Assembly (NCBI GenBank): GCA_009780065.1
Contig: WRAS01000001.1
Location: forward strand, 124,140 to 188,139
Source of the DNA: Bacillota bacterium
GTDB lineage: Bacteria > Bacillota > Clostridia > Christensenellales > UBA1242
Direction: 5' to 3'
DNA: 64,000 nucleotides
Position 1 is the stretch's first letter. Every line of letters begins with the position of its first letter. A program made the translations under genes and the position numbers. Under the pieces are notes generated by a model that was not told the origin of the DNA, did no database searches, and worked only from the letters and a program-made list of their open reading frames with translations. Shown piece by piece: positions 17,411 through 27,811 of this stretch.

Positions 17411-17785
17411 ATGCTTGATAAAAGAACACGGCGCATGTTGGAAATCATCCTGAAAATATGTGGTGAGGATGGTTCATATAAAATTATTGAAATCAGCGAT
17501 CTGCAAAAAGGCATGTTGCCAAAGTATCGTGTTGATTCAGAATTGTTGGCGCAGATGATAAAGTTCTTGGCGGCTGCTGACCTCATAGACATTAAATACA
17601 GTGACGAAAATGTTTATTGCATTGCAATATTACCAAAAGGCAGAATTTATGAGGAGCAAAATCAAGAAAAAAAACACAACAAGGTTATAACCCGCGGAAT
17701 GGCGTTCTTTATAATATTCGGAAGTTTTCTTGCTGCAATTATAGGCGCGGCAGTTGCGGGGGTAGTGCTGGCTTGGTTGGGATAG
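17411..17785 (+). CDS. Small membrane protein with winged-helix-like domain (paralogue A)
   Basis: 124 residues. The N-terminal ~75 residues look like a winged helix: helices around 5-18 and 42-55 and a beta hairpin ending in CIAILPKGR near 70-80. A single transmembrane helix lies at 97-120, with a short exterior end. It has the same plan and length as the next gene, so the two are tandem paralogues. The start ATG follows GAAGGATG by about ten bases. The pair directly precedes uvrB and may be in the same operon; whether the domain binds DNA or protein is unknown. Confidence 0.65.
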   Translation: MLDKRTRRMLEIILKICGEDGSYKIIEISDLQKGMLPKYRVDSELLAQMIKFLAAADLIDIKYSDENVYCIAILPKGRIYEEQNQEKKHNKVITRGMAFFIIFGSFLAAIIGAAVAGVVLAWLG

Positions 17786-17813
17786 TTTTCAAAATAGGTA
17801 TGGGGTGATTAAG

Positions 17814-18173
17814 ATGCTTAACAGGGTAGAAGCAAAAATAATGGATTATCTGTTTGACAAATGCAAGGGTAAAAAGACCGTGCTTGTTACGCCAAAGGAA
17901 ATTTTGCATTCAATAATGCCAAAGCACGAGTTAACCGTCAAACAATTAGATGGTATTATGAAAAATCTTGCAGTTGATGGGTATATTGATGTTTTTAACT
18001 CGGATAACAAGGGGCAATTGGTCTATGTTGTTACATTAAAGCAACGTGGTGAAGCATATGAACGCGAAAAAGTGGAGCGCCGAAAGAAGTTAGCTTTTTC
18101 AGTTGGCTGGAAAGTCGCGCTGACATTACTGGGTTTTGCTATTATTTATGTTCTTGGGCTAATATTTACTTAG
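17814..18173 (+). CDS. Small membrane protein with winged-helix-like domain (paralogue B)
   Basis: 119 residues from the ATG at 17814; a GTG three codons earlier is in frame but GGTGAT at proper spacing favours the ATG. Architecture repeats that of the preceding gene: helical DNA-binding-like core, strand pair ending VYVVTLKQRGEAY, a charged KVERRKK stop-transfer loop and one C-terminal transmembrane helix (about 96-117). Nine bases before uvrB, so very likely cotranscribed with it. No named family. Confidence 0.65.
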   Translation: MLNRVEAKIMDYLFDKCKGKKTVLVTPKEILHSIMPKHELTVKQLDGIMKNLAVDGYIDVFNSDNKGQLVYVVTLKQRGEAYEREKVERRKKLAFSVGWKVALTLLGFAIIYVLGLIFT

Positions 18174-18182
18174 GGTTAATCT

Positions 18183-20141
18183 GTGAAAAATAAATTTAAA
18201 TTGGTTTCTAAATATGCGCCTGCGGGATCTCAACCCGAGGCAATCTTGCAATTGACAGAAAACTTGGAATCTGGTGTGGCGACCCAAGTTCTATTGGGCG
18301 TCACCGGTTCAGGTAAAACATTTACCATGGCAAATGTTATTGAAAAATTAAACAGACCTGCACTTGTGATTGCACACAACAAGACTTTGGCCGCACAACT
18401 CTGTAATGAATTTCGCCAATTCTTTCCGCATAATCGTGTGGAATACTTTGTTAGTTACTATGACTATTACCAACCCGAGGCATATATTCCCCAGAGCGAT
18501 ACCTTTATAGAAAAAGATATGGCGATCAATGATGAGATTGATAAACTGCGGCACAGTGCAACAAGTGCATTGGTCGAACGCCGCGATGTGATAATTGTCG
18601 CAAGTGTTTCGTGTATATATGGACTTGGTGCGCCTAAAGAATACTTTGATTTATCTATATCATTGCGTCCTGGGATGCAGTTCTCAAGAGGTGAACTATT
18701 AAAGAAATTAACCCAGATTCAATATAAACGAATCGCGGATGCGCTGGAGCGAAGTACATTTCGTGCCAAGGGTGATGTTATTGATATCATGCCCGCCAGT
18801 TCCACCAGTGTCGCGATACGCATTATGTATTTCGGTGACGAGATTGAAAAGATTTTCGAGATTGATGCATTAACGGGAACAACGATTTCCAGTCTTAATC
18901 ACGTTGCAATTTTTCCGGCGTCGCACTATGCGGTGGGATCGGATAGTCTTAAAGTTGCGGTACAAAACATTCGTCGTGATTTGGATGTGCAACTGGATTA
19001 CTTTGATAGAAACGAACTTGTAATCGAGAAACATAGGCTAAGACAACGAACAAACTATGACATCGAGATGATGCAAGAAATGGGGTATTGTAACGGAATC
19101 GAAAATTACAGCAGGTATTTTGATGGGCGAACTCCAGGTGAACCACCATACACATTGATGAGTTATTTTCCGCGCGATTTTGTAACATTCATCGATGAAA
19201 GCCATATCACCGTTCCACAAATACGCGGTATGTATAATGGGGATAGGGCACGAAAAAAGAACTTGGTTGATTTTGGTTTCCGATTGCCGGCGGCATATGA
19301 CAATCGTCCGCTAAATTTTGATGAGTTCAATGAAAGACTGGGTCAGGTTGTGTATGTTTCTGCAACCCCCGCAGATTACGAGGTCGAAAAGAGTGGGGGA
19401 GAAGTCATCGAACAAATTATCCGTCCAACTGGCTTGTTGGATCCAGTTATCGAAATAAAAAAGCAAGATACTCAAGTAAAAGATTTATTGGTTGAAATTA
19501 AAAAAACAACGATGCAGAAAGGAAAGATTCTAGTAACCACCCTCACAAAAAAAATGTCCGAGGATCTTACCGCCTTTTTAACGGGCGAGGGTATTCGTGT
19601 AAGATATCTGCACAGTGAAATTGACACGTTGGAGCGCGTGGAATTGATAACCGCACTTCGTCGAGACGAATTTGATGTTATTGTGGGGATTAATTTATTG
19701 CGAGAGGGACTGGATATTCCAGAGGTTATGTTGGTTGCGATTCTGGATGCGGATAAAGAAGGGCTTTTTCGAAATGCCCGTGCACTTGTTCAGACCATTG
19801 GTCGTGCGGCACGTAACGCAAACTCGCGGGTGATCTTATATGCAAATACAATTACACCAAGTATGCGCCATGCAATAGATGAAACCAATCGACGTCGTGC
19901 AATACAATCCGAATACAACAAAAAACACAACATCACACCAAAAACGGTGTACAGCGATGTGCAAAATACATTATACATTTCCGAAAAAGACACAAAGGCG
20001 GGTAAAAAGTTATCCAAGAAAGAGGCTCGTGATGAAATTGAAAAACTGAACGCACTTATGAAAATTGCAAGTAACAGCCTTGATTTTGAATCTGCAATAA
20101 AATTTAGGGAAGAAATTGCACGCTTGAAGAAGGGGATATGA
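18183..20141 (+). CDS. uvrB: Excinuclease ABC subunit B
   Basis: 652 residues, standard length. UvrB is the damage-verifying helicase-like subunit of nucleotide excision repair. Walker [15 protein letters not shown] is near residues 40-53, followed by the damage-probing beta hairpin [21 protein letters not shown] region near 90-112. Helicase motifs FIDESH (near 340), YVSATP (393) and QTIGRAARN (about 538) are present, and the C-terminal UVR motif that contacts UvrC ends the protein ([19 protein letters not shown]). Start is GTG at 18183. uvrA follows after 55 bases with its own promoter. Confidence 0.97.
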   Translation: MKNKFKLVSKYAPAGSQPEAILQLTENLESGVATQVLLGVTGSGKTFTMANVIEKLNRPALVIAHNKTLAAQLCNEFRQFFPHNRVEYFVSYYDYYQPEAYIPQSDTFIEKDMAINDEIDKLRHSATSALVERRDVIIVASVSCIYGLGAPKEYFDLSISLRPGMQFSRGELLKKLTQIQYKRIADALERSTFRAKGDVIDIMPASSTSVAIRIMYFGDEIEKIFEIDALTGTTISSLNHVAIFPASHYAVGSDSLKVAVQNIRRDLDVQLDYFDRNELVIEKHRLRQRTNYDIEMMQEMGYCNGIENYSRYFDGRTPGEPPYTLMSYFPRDFVTFIDESHITVPQIRGMYNGDRARKKNLVDFGFRLPAAYDNRPLNFDEFNERLGQVVYVSATPADYEVEKSGGEVIEQIIRPTGLLDPVIEIKKQDTQVKDLLVEIKKTTMQKGKILVTTLTKKMSEDLTAFLTGEGIRVRYLHSEIDTLERVELITALRRDEFDVIVGINLLREGLDIPEVMLVAILDADKEGLFRNARALVQTIGRAARNANSRVILYANTITPSMRHAIDETNRRRAIQSEYNKKHNITPKTVYSDVQNTLYISEKDTKAGKKLSKKEARDEIEKLNALMKIASNSLDFESAIKFREEIARLKKGI

Positions 20142-20183
20142 AAAGGAAACAGGTTGTTGCTTGTAATGGATGTCGATTTATGG

Positions 20184-20189
20184 TATAAT
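20184..20189 (+). promoter_or_regulatory. -10 element of uvrA (leaderless), decides the start codon
   Basis: TGG-TATAAT; the ATG at 20197 is seven bases downstream and would be the first base of the transcript. ATGs at 20170 and 20191 are upstream of the expected transcription start. Confidence 0.65.
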
Positions 20190-20196
20190 AATGTTT

Positions 20197-23010
20197 ATGC
20201 TACAAAATATCATTGTAAAGGGCGCACGGGAGAATAACCTAAAAAATCTGGATGTTACAATACCGCGGAACAAGTTGGTTGTATTTACTGGGGTATCTGG
20301 CAGTGGGAAATCGTCGCTTGCATTTGGTACAATCTTTGCCGAAGGCCAAAGACGATTCATGGAAAGTCTTTCCAGTTACGCACGGCAATTTTTGGGGAAT
20401 TCATCCAAACCAAAAGTGGATTCTATCGAGGGTCTTAGTCCCGCCATTTCAATAGATCAAAAAACAACAATACACAATCCACGAAGTACCGTTGGTACGG
20501 TGACCGAAATTTATGATTACCTTAGGTTGCTATACGCACGTGCGGGCGAGGCACATTGCCCAGATTGTGATAAACCAATTGCAAGACAGAGTGTGGATCA
20601 AATTCGTGAACAGGTATTAGAACAATTTAACGGCAAGATGATAATGGTCGAATCGCCTGTTGTTCGTGGGCAAAAGGGACGGTTTGAAAAAGAACTGGAA
20701 CAATGGAGACGAAGCGGTATTGTTCGCGTAAAAATAGATGGCAGCATTTATCTAATGGACGAGCCAATTGAATTGGATAAAAATATTAGGCACAATATCA
20801 GTCTTGTTATTGATAGATTAAATGTGTCAGATGACGAGATTACCCGTCTTAACGAAGCAATCGAAACTGCGATACGTCATTCAAATGGATTAGTTGCAAT
20901 ATCAGAAGGCGAGAACCAAAAGATTTTCTCCAACAATTTTGCGTGTTTGGATTGCAGTATTAATATAGAGGAATTGGAACCACGTAGTTTTTCATTTAAC
21001 AGTCCTTTCGGTGCTTGTCCGCAATGTACTGGTCTCGGGTTTACTTTTGAAATTGACCCCAACATGATCATACCTAATAAAAATTTAAGTTTGGCAGAAG
21101 GTGCAATAGTTGCAAGTGGCTGGAACATGGATGGCGGCAAAATTGCGCATATGACGATGACCGCTTTTGCAAAGACATTTGGAATTTCAATTAATGACAA
21201 AGTGAAAGATATTGCACCAGATATATTACATAAATTGTTGTACGGATGCGAAGAAACCCTGAAATATGAATATTCAAAAGGCAAAGATTATGACCTAAGT
21301 TTTAATGGGAAATTCGAAGGGATTATCGGGAATCTTAGTCGGCGATATCATGAAACCACCAGTGAGTGGATGAAACAAGAGATAGGAAAACTGATGGTGC
21401 ACCAGACATGTTCATTATGTAATGGAAAACGTTTAAGGAAAGAGGCACTTGCCGTCAAGGTGGGTGGGATAAATATTTCCCAGTTAACGTCGATATCTAT
21501 AAAGAAGACTGTTGAATTTTTGGAAGTGATTAAACTGGAAAAAGAGAAAGCCCAGATTGCGGAACCAATTGTGAAAGAGGTTCTGGCACGATGCAAGTTT
21601 CTTGTGGATGTTGGACTTCATTATTTGACGCTCGCACGAAATTCGGATAGTCTCAGTGGTGGGGAAAGTCAACGTATTAGGCTTGCCACCCAAATTGGGT
21701 CTGGACTTGTGGGTGTTTTATATATCTTGGACGAGCCAAGTATAGGTCTGCATCAACGGGATAATGAGAAATTGCTTTCTACACTCTTTAAACTTCGTGA
21801 TATTGGAAATACGTTGATTGTGGTAGAACATGATGAAGAAACCATTAGTGCGGCCGATTACATAATCGATATTGGGCCAAAAGCAGGTAAGCAGGGTGGT
21901 GAACTTGTAATTGCTGGTACACCAGGTGAGGTAATGTCATGTGAACAGAGTATAACCGGCCAGTTTCTTAGTGGTAAACGAAAAATTGACACACCAAAGG
22001 ATTACAGAAAGCCAAGTGACAAATGGCTGGAAATAAACGGGGCAGAGGAGAATAATTTAAAAAATATTGATGTTAAAATACCTGTTGGACTTTTGACATC
22101 TGTAACGGGTGTCAGTGGTAGTGGCAAGAGTAGTCTTATTAATAAAATTTTATATCCCGCGCTTTATAACATTATCTATAAATCATCCAAAAGGGTTGGT
22201 AAGCACAAAGAGATAATAGGTGCTGAGAATTTTGACAAGGTTATCGAAATCAACCAATCCCCAATTGGTCGAACACCGCGAAGTAATCCCGCAACATATA
22301 CGGGCGCATTTACACCGATACGTGAATTATTTGCACAAACACGTGATGCAAAAGAGCGTGGTTATGAAATTGGTCGGTTCTCGTTTAATGTGCGCGGCGG
22401 GCGATGTGATCATTGCGAGGGTGAAGGCGTACGGAAAATTGAAATGCATTTTTTGCCAGATATATATGTCACATGCGAAGTTTGCAAAGGAAAAAGATTT
22501 AACGCAGAAACACTAGAAGTAAAATTCAAAGGTAAAAACATTTTTGATATTTTAGAATTAACAGTTGACGAGGCAGTCGAATTTTTCAAAAATATTCCAG
22601 CACTTCACAGAAAATTAAAAACAGTCCAAGATGTTGGTCTTGGGTATGTAAAATTGGGGCAGTCCGCAACGACACTAAGTGGTGGAGAGGCGCAAAGAAT
22701 AAAATTGGCAACCGAACTTGCAAAGGTATCTACGGGTGATACAATGTATATCTTGGACGAGCCTACCACAGGATTGCATGCATACGATACACAAAAACTT
22801 ATAAGTATTTTACAGAGACTTGTGGATGCGGGCAACACTGTTATCGTAATTGAACATAATATAGATGTGATAAAGGTTAGCGATTATATTATTGATCTTG
22901 GACCAGAGGGTGGTGATGAGGGTGGCAAGATTATCGCGGCAGGAGACCCGCGAGAAATTGTTAAAAATACCGAAAGCGAGACAGGGAGATTTCTTAAGAA
23001 GGTTTTGTAA
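20197..23010 (+). CDS. uvrA: Excinuclease ABC subunit A
   Basis: 937 residues from the ATG at 20197, which gives the usual UvrA beginning ([20 protein letters not shown]). UvrA is the dimeric ABC-type ATPase that first recognises lesions. Both Walker A motifs are seen ([14 protein letters not shown] near 34 and [13 protein letters not shown] near 638), as are both signature motifs ([20 protein letters not shown] and [13 protein letters not shown]), Walker [13 protein letters not shown] and [12 protein letters not shown], and zinc-binding CPDCD, CLDC...CPQC and CDHCEGEG...CEVCKGKR pairs. Complete and intact. Confidence 0.97.
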   Translation: MLQNIIVKGARENNLKNLDVTIPRNKLVVFTGVSGSGKSSLAFGTIFAEGQRRFMESLSSYARQFLGNSSKPKVDSIEGLSPAISIDQKTTIHNPRSTVGTVTEIYDYLRLLYARAGEAHCPDCDKPIARQSVDQIREQVLEQFNGKMIMVESPVVRGQKGRFEKELEQWRRSGIVRVKIDGSIYLMDEPIELDKNIRHNISLVIDRLNVSDDEITRLNEAIETAIRHSNGLVAISEGENQKIFSNNFACLDCSINIEELEPRSFSFNSPFGACPQCTGLGFTFEIDPNMIIPNKNLSLAEGAIVASGWNMDGGKIAHMTMTAFAKTFGISINDKVKDIAPDILHKLLYGCEETLKYEYSKGKDYDLSFNGKFEGIIGNLSRRYHETTSEWMKQEIGKLMVHQTCSLCNGKRLRKEALAVKVGGINISQLTSISIKKTVEFLEVIKLEKEKAQIAEPIVKEVLARCKFLVDVGLHYLTLARNSDSLSGGESQRIRLATQIGSGLVGVLYILDEPSIGLHQRDNEKLLSTLFKLRDIGNTLIVVEHDEETISAADYIIDIGPKAGKQGGELVIAGTPGEVMSCEQSITGQFLSGKRKIDTPKDYRKPSDKWLEINGAEENNLKNIDVKIPVGLLTSVTGVSGSGKSSLINKILYPALYNIIYKSSKRVGKHKEIIGAENFDKVIEINQSPIGRTPRSNPATYTGAFTPIRELFAQTRDAKERGYEIGRFSFNVRGGRCDHCEGEGVRKIEMHFLPDIYVTCEVCKGKRFNAETLEVKFKGKNIFDILELTVDEAVEFFKNIPALHRKLKTVQDVGLGYVKLGQSATTLSGGEAQRIKLATELAKVSTGDTMYILDEPTTGLHAYDTQKLISILQRLVDAGNTVIVIEHNIDVIKVSDYIIDLGPEGGDEGGKIIAAGDPREIVKNTESETGRFLKKVL

Positions 23011-23066
23011 GAAATGTATGCTTCATATAGTATATTATGTATAACATTATATACTGTATGAGGGAA

Positions 23067-23468
23067 TTAAATTACATTCTGAATACTTGTTCCTATATTG
23101 AAACTGTGTGTCTTGACAAGGTATTGTACCTGCATAAGTCCTACCATGGCTTCTTCATCGTTGTTGAAATATATAAAATTCTTTGCGTATATGAGGTTGA
23201 TGCTTACTTGGGAAAGATCGAAATGTCTTGCAAGCATACTTAGGCGCCTTTCTTGTCTTAGCCACCATTCATACATTTCATTTATTTTTGCGATATTTTC
23301 TGGTGTGTCTATATCTTGCATCGCTTCGGACTGGGTTCGAATTGTGGCGACTAGTGTGTTGGTGTCGTTCTCGAGTTTATGGTAGGCACTCTGGATGACA
23401 TGCTGTTCAAGTGATGCGAGCCCGACTAGGAGCGCGACCAGGAGGATTACAATAAAAAGACGGGTCAT
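23067..23468 (-). CDS. DUF4363 family protein
   Basis: 133 residues with one N-terminal hydrophobic segment (residues 4-21) acting as signal anchor, followed by a helical extracytoplasmic domain with WWLRQERRLSMLARHFDL-type sequence. It resembles DUF4363 proteins, which commonly sit beside DUF421 proteins as here. Its ATG overlaps the stop of the DUF421 gene (ATGA), so the two are translationally coupled. The molecular role of the pair is not established, though DUF421 proteins of spore formers have been linked to membrane or spore functions. Confidence 0.75.
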   Translation of the reverse strand: MTRLFIVILLVALLVGLASLEQHVIQSAYHKLENDTNTLVATIRTQSEAMQDIDTPENIAKINEMYEWWLRQERRLSMLARHFDLSQVSINLIYAKNFIYFNNDEEAMVGLMQVQYLVKTHSFNIGTSIQNVI

Positions 23469-24220
23469 ACGATTTCCTCCTTGGCATCCAGAATTTTCGC
23501 TTCTGTGTTTGTTGGGATTTTTATTTTGAAATTTTGCATTTCACCACCGTTTTTTTGTGCGTAAACGTCACCACCCTCACTTATGCAGGCGAAAATGATG
23601 TCTTCCAAATTGCACGACATCTTGTGTATTATGTCAGACACTGTACTCTCTATCTTGTGTTGTAAATTCATTTCCTTGAAATTACGCTTAATAACTTTGC
23701 CGCTCTCTATGATATTATATTGGATTTCGGATTCCTCTGGCTTGAATTTATGGTCCTCCCTGGTTGCGGGCATGCTGGCGGCTTTTGGTATGACGGTTAT
23801 TTTTCCATTGCGCTCTACTATTGCATAATTTATTCCGGATATGTCGAAATAGTTTAGATTTCTTAATTGCTCCATTAATTCTTCCGTGCTCATGTTTAAA
23901 CTTTTTAATTCTTTAACACTTATGTTACCTTCATCGATGACAATCACGGGTTTTCCAGATATTATGTCACGCATAATAGCACTTTTTTGAGTGATAAAAC
24001 TGAAAATAAAGTGTACAACCGTAATCACGAGTAACGGAATTACCCCGTACCAGATTGGAATTGTCTGCTCTGCCATTGGTATTGTTGCAAGGTCTGCAAT
24101 TATCAATGTTATGACAAGTTCGAACGGTTCCATCTCGCCGAGTTGTCTTTTTCCCATGAGTCGCATAATAAAGATAACTATCAGATATATAATTACGACA
24201 CGCACCATTATATTGAACAT
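23465..24220 (-). CDS. DUF421 domain membrane protein (YetF family)
   Basis: 251 residues. Three transmembrane helices in the first ~85 residues carry the family motif MRLMGKRQLGEMEPFELVI near 20-38, followed by the cytoplasmic DUF421 domain (KPVVIDEGNI, then LMEQLRNLNYFDISGINYAIVE near 130-155). This is a clear YetF/YdfS-like protein. It heads a two-gene operon with DUF4363. The promoter region lies next to the DnaA-box array and two AT-rich palindromes in the divergent intergenic region. Confidence 0.88.
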   Translation of the reverse strand: MFNIMVRVVIIYLIVIFIMRLMGKRQLGEMEPFELVITLIIADLATIPMAEQTIPIWYGVIPLLVITVVHFIFSFITQKSAIMRDIISGKPVIVIDEGNISVKELKSLNMSTEELMEQLRNLNYFDISGINYAIVERNGKITVIPKAASMPATREDHKFKPEESEIQYNIIESGKVIKRNFKEMNLQHKIESTVSDIIHKMSCNLEDIIFACISEGGDVYAQKNGGEMQNFKIKIPTNTEAKILDAKEEIV

Positions 24221-24262
24221 TTCTATAGTCTGGCTGATTGGATGGTTTAATATGCGGAATTA

Positions 24263-24285
24263 CTATAATAAACTCGTTATTATAG
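24263..24285. repeat. AT-rich perfect inverted repeat, 9-bp arms
   Basis: CTATAATAA, loop ACTCG, TTATTATAG. It stands beside the DnaA-box array; it could be an unwinding-prone element, a regulator site for the DUF421 gene or a weak terminator. Confidence 0.6.
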
Positions 24286-24292
24286 AATACCT

Positions 24293-24318
24293 CTATATAT
24301 GATTCATTCCATATATAG
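24293..24318. repeat. AT-rich perfect inverted repeat, 9-bp arms
   Basis: CTATATATG, loop ATTCATTC, CATATATAG; eight bases after the previous palindrome and 23 bases before the first DnaA box. Confidence 0.6.
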
Positions 24319-24340
24319 AAGATTTTTGTAAGATATGTAT

Positions 24341-24400
24341 TGTGGATAAATTGTGGACAATTTTCTGTAATTGTGGATAAATAGTTGGTTATGTGGATAA
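24341..24400 (+). promoter_or_regulatory. Array of four DnaA boxes
   Basis: TGTGGATAA at 24341, TGTGGACAA at 24352, TGTGGATAA at 24372 and TGTGGATAA at 24392, all in one orientation. The reverse complement TTATCCACA is the consensus DnaA box. Start-to-start spacings are 11, 20 and 20 bases, i.e. one and two helical turns. The array lies in the divergent gap between the DUF421 and MBL genes, ending 32 bases before the MBL -35. It may be an origin, a DnaA-titration site or a DnaA-controlled promoter. Confidence 0.75.
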
Positions 24401-24431
24401 CTTGAAGATTTTAAATGAAAGTGAACTTTAA

Positions 24432-24459
24432 TTGACAAGTTTTGGTGGATTGTTATACT
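24432..24459 (+). promoter_or_regulatory. Promoter of MBL hydrolase gene (leaderless)
   Basis: TTGACA at 24432-24437, a 16-base spacer and TGT-TATACT at 24454-24459, with seven bases to the ATG at 24467. Both hexamers are good, which supports the leaderless reading. Confidence 0.7.
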
Positions 24460-24466
24460 TGTTTCT

Positions 24467-25186
24467 ATGAAGATTCAAATGATTGGTACTGGTTCGCTGC
24501 ATGCGCATAGTTTTAGTTCTTGCGCGTTAATTGACGATGCTATTTTGCTGGACTGCCCGAATGGTTTTGTAAAGAGACTTAGGAATATGGGGATTAATTT
24601 TAACAAAATTAAGGTTATGTTGATTACGCATTTTCATGGTGACCATGATTTTGATATGCCTTTTTTATTGCGTGAGTATAAAATGCTTATCAAAAGAACA
24701 GAGCCATTAATACTGGTTGCGCCAAAAGGGGCAAGGGAAAGATATTTAAAACTTTATGAGATGGCTTTTTCAAAATGTGAGGCGATATTCGACGATGCAA
24801 AAATAGAAATAATCGAGATTGACGAAACATTTTTGTCTAAAGGAATTATCATAGATGGATATGAGATTAGCGTGTATCACGTTGAACATAGTGTAACCGC
24901 ATATGGTTACAAGATATCCAAAGAAAACAAAGTTGTTGCCTTTACCGGGGATACTGTGCTATGTGATAATTGTTATGAACTTATCAAGGGTGCGGGTATG
25001 GCTTTTGCGGATGTAACATTGCCAAATGCGGTGCCTGTTCATATGGGTATTGCGGATATTGAAAAATTGCGAGACACATTTCCAAATTGTAAAATAATGC
25101 CAACCCATATGTCAGAGGATGCAAGAGAAAAATTAAAGCAAGCAAATTTTGATGTGCCAAAAGATGGCGATGTTTTTGTTTTGTAA
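24467..25186 (+). CDS. MBL-fold metallohydrolase (ribonuclease Z-like)
   Basis: 239 residues. The metallo-beta-lactamase motif THFHGDHDFD is at about residues 57-66, with further metal ligands expected at H142 (YHVEHSVTAYGY), D163 (FTGDT) and H221 (MPTHMSED). The layout is that of the ribonuclease Z-like branch, which includes phosphodiesterases and lactonases; the exosite arm of true tRNase Z is not evident. The substrate is therefore open. The gene has a well-formed promoter just after the DnaA-box array and a leaderless start. Confidence 0.85.
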   Translation: MKIQMIGTGSLHAHSFSSCALIDDAILLDCPNGFVKRLRNMGINFNKIKVMLITHFHGDHDFDMPFLLREYKMLIKRTEPLILVAPKGARERYLKLYEMAFSKCEAIFDDAKIEIIEIDETFLSKGIIIDGYEISVYHVEHSVTAYGYKISKENKVVAFTGDTVLCDNCYELIKGAGMAFADVTLPNAVPVHMGIADIEKLRDTFPNCKIMPTHMSEDAREKLKQANFDVPKDGDVFVL

Positions 25187-25218
25187 AGAACCAAATAGAC
25201 GAAAGTGTATGGATACGT

Positions 25219-25224
25219 TATAAT
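25219..25224 (+). promoter_or_regulatory. -10 element of nucleoside phosphorylase gene (leaderless)
   Basis: Perfect TATAAT, six bases (ATTTGC) before the ATG at 25231. Confidence 0.65.
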
Positions 25225-25230
25225 ATTTGC

Positions 25231-26058
25231 ATGAAAGAAATTATCCCAATTACAGAGTTCTTTGATGACGAGCCGTATTTGACCCCTGCCAAATCATTTG
25301 AAAGAAAAGAAACAACCCCAGCACGGTTAGAGCGAATTCAAAAAGGTAAAATAAAAACGGCCATAATCACATTTATTAGTCTAGAAAATCAAATGAATAA
25401 TAAAGATGGACTAGTCGACATTATGAAGGATGCCGAGTGGTTTTTGAATATCCTCGGTGCCTCGGGTAATGCACCGACATATATTTACAAGAATGTGATG
25501 ATTGTATTCATGAAAGTGGGTGCACCTTATGCTGTCAGTGTAATAGAAGAACTTGGATATTTTGGAATCCAGAACTTTATTGCATTTGGAACCGCAGGTT
25601 GCATAGACCCAAAATTCGATACCAATAAAATGGTTGTTGTTAACCGTGCCATTCGTGACGAGGGGTCTAGTTATCATTACCTTCCGCCAAGCATCTATAT
25701 TGATACCGATCCAATAGTTACTGCTGTTATCGAAAAGGTTTTAAAGGACAAAGGTATAGAATTCGAGCGCGGAATAACATGGACAACCGATGCGATATGG
25801 CGTGAAACAGGTAAGCGAATCGAGCGACGTCGTTCTCAAGGTGCAATTTCGGTTGAAATGGAATGCTCGGCATTCGCGGCGGCTGCAAAACGTCTAGGAA
25901 AAAGGTTTGGTCAATTTCTGTTTTTCAGTGATGGAATAGGTGAGAATAATGATGATTGGAAATGGATTCAATCAAGCGAAGAGCGAATGAATATTAAGGC
26001 TAGGCTAATCCACATTGGGATAGAGATGGCACAGGAATTAGAGAAGGCTAAAGGATAG
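25231..26058 (+). CDS. Nucleoside phosphorylase (PNP/UDP family)
   Basis: 275 residues. The PNP_UDP_1 fold is suggested by IAFGTAGCIDPKF near residues 118-130 (the phosphate-binding G-T-A-G turn), a DEGSSYHYL loop near 145 and the VEMECSAFAAAAKRLGKR helix near 208-225 that supplies the ribose-contacting Met-Glu pair. These enzymes split nucleosides to base and ribose 1-phosphate. Purine or uridine preference cannot be read by eye; the family also contains nucleosidases. It converges on the flippase gene. Confidence 0.82.
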   Translation: MKEIIPITEFFDDEPYLTPAKSFERKETTPARLERIQKGKIKTAIITFISLENQMNNKDGLVDIMKDAEWFLNILGASGNAPTYIYKNVMIVFMKVGAPYAVSVIEELGYFGIQNFIAFGTAGCIDPKFDTNKMVVVNRAIRDEGSSYHYLPPSIYIDTDPIVTAVIEKVLKDKGIEFERGITWTTDAIWRETGKRIERRRSQGAISVEMECSAFAAAAKRLGKRFGQFLFFSDGIGENNDDWKWIQSSEERMNIKARLIHIGIEMAQELEKAKG

Positions 26059-26074
26059 CCATACTTTTTCAAAA

Positions 26075-27682
26075 CTAATTCTTGCAATCTTTTGCATCAT
26101 GTACAGAATTAATTTTTTGCGATTGAGTTTTTCTTCGCGAAAATTTTGCTATCATGCTTTTTGCATCTACAACATTGAACACGTACCCTAGGCACAAAAA
26201 CGCAAATACCGAGGCCGAACCTGTCAGCGCAAGGTTAATGAACAGCGGGAACATGTGCCCAAGAACCCCGAACATAAAATATGCAAGCAAGATTGAGGGT
26301 ACGCATATTAGTGTGAACTTTATAAACAGACTTAAAATTTTTACCGAGTTCCCGGTTTTCGTCTTTATAAGGTAGATATTTAATATTGTTGCGATCGTCA
26401 TGCATGCCCCAAGACCGACAATCAGGGCATTGACACCAATGAATTCTGGCAGGAACCAGACGCAGGCAAAAAGAACGACACTACCGATAAGATAGTGTGA
26501 CATTGCCCTGGTTTCGGCGCCCACAGAGTTTAATATAGCATTAGTAATCAGTGACAATGAAAGTGGCACCATAATCCAAGCCGATAGCGCAAGATAAGCC
26601 CCCGCGTTGTTGTCCGCGAAAAGGAAAGTTCCGATGCCTTGACCCATGCCGATAAAAGGAACCAGAAGTAAAAAATTAATAAATAGCGTAAATCGGATAC
26701 AACCGTTGATTTGCTCTTTTATTAATGCCTGGTTATTTTGTTTGACCGCTTCGCTGAGATTTGGAACTAGGGCGGTCGCCATACTGGAAATTATTGTTTG
26801 TGGGATAGATAACAGAGGCAACACCATCCCGGCCGCAATACCAAAGTGCGCAATGGCTGTGCGTGAATCCCAACCTGCCGCAACAAGGCGCATAGGAATG
26901 ATAATGGCAATCAGGGGGAGAGCCAAACTGGTAATTACACGAACCGCGGTTATTGGGGCGGCACTTTTCAATAAATGTTTTGCGTGGGAAGTCTCTTTTT
27001 GTTTTGTTAAGATTTTTCTGGTTTCTGATAGGGTAGATTGATATGGTGAATCGTTCACAGAGGTTGTTGGTTTCTTGCGCTTTTTGAAAAACAAAAATAC
27101 GACAAGTCCGGCTGAGATGTAACTGGCAATTGTGAATGAGATTGCGGCAATGTGACTTTCGTATCCGATAACAAAGGGAAGGGTAATTAACACGCCAAAG
27201 ATTATCAGACGAATGACCTGTTCCATAAATTCGGTTATTCCAAGCAGGAAAAAGTTTTTCCTGCCCCACCAAACTGCACGAAAGACAGTATAAATGGCCG
27301 CAGAAATTGTTGCAGGAATAAGGAAAGCCAAGATTGTCATAGAACGCGGGTCTTTGAATATATGTGAAAGTGGTCCGTAAAGGATAACGATTAATAGTGT
27401 GATAGGGATACTAGCACCCAGGGCGATTATCAAGCCGCCGCGGATAATGCCATTAACTTTGCGCTTTGACCTAGTCCCGCTGACCTCGCGCGATATTATT
27501 AGTGGAAGGCCGCTGGCGATTATTGTAAAGAATACCATGAAGAATGCAAAGCCGATTTGATATATTCCAAGAAGTTCGGCACCAAGAATTCGCGATAAAA
27601 TAATCCGGAATATGAACCCAAGTGCCCGCGTCATAATAGCAAACACGGTGATTAGGGTCACCGCTTGCGAAAAACTTTTCAT
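26075..27682 (-). CDS. MATE-like oligosaccharide flippase (SpoVB/MurJ-related)
   Basis: 535 residues with about 14 transmembrane helices, the layout of the MOP exporter superfamily. The start (VTLITVFAIMTRALGFIFRIILSRILG then ELLGIYQIGFAFFMV) closely resembles SpoVB and related putative lipid-linked oligosaccharide or lipid II flippases. A long cytoplasmic loop with KRKKPTT lies near residue 200. The role in the cell could be peptidoglycan precursor or polysaccharide export. Presence of a SpoVB-like protein alone does not prove spore formation, since homologues are widespread in non-sporulating Clostridia. Confidence 0.82.
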   Translation of the reverse strand: MKSFSQAVTLITVFAIMTRALGFIFRIILSRILGAELLGIYQIGFAFFMVFFTIIASGLPLIISREVSGTRSKRKVNGIIRGGLIIALGASIPITLLIVILYGPLSHIFKDPRSMTILAFLIPATISAAIYTVFRAVWWGRKNFFLLGITEFMEQVIRLIIFGVLITLPFVIGYESHIAAISFTIASYISAGLVVFLFFKKRKKPTTSVNDSPYQSTLSETRKILTKQKETSHAKHLLKSAAPITAVRVITSLALPLIAIIIPMRLVAAGWDSRTAIAHFGIAAGMVLPLLSIPQTIISSMATALVPNLSEAVKQNNQALIKEQINGCIRFTLFINFLLLVPFIGMGQGIGTFLFADNNAGAYLALSAWIMVPLSLSLITNAILNSVGAETRAMSHYLIGSVVLFACVWFLPEFIGVNALIVGLGACMTIATILNIYLIKTKTGNSVKILSLFIKFTLICVPSILLAYFMFGVLGHMFPLFINLALTGSASVFAFLCLGYVFNVVDAKSMIAKFSRRKTQSQKINSVHDAKDCKN

Positions 27683-27811
27683 AGTATATGAAATGAAATT
27701 TGAGAGGGATAATATGTTTAATCTTGCAAGACAAGTATGATAAATTATAACAATTGATATTGTCGGTTTAATAGAAACAATTCACGCAAGTGTATACCAG
27801 TATAAATGTGG

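Noticed and set aside
26075..27682. Evidence of sporulation from the SpoVB-like flippase
   Set aside because: Members of this flippase family are common in non-spore-forming bacteria and no core sporulation gene is present in the window.
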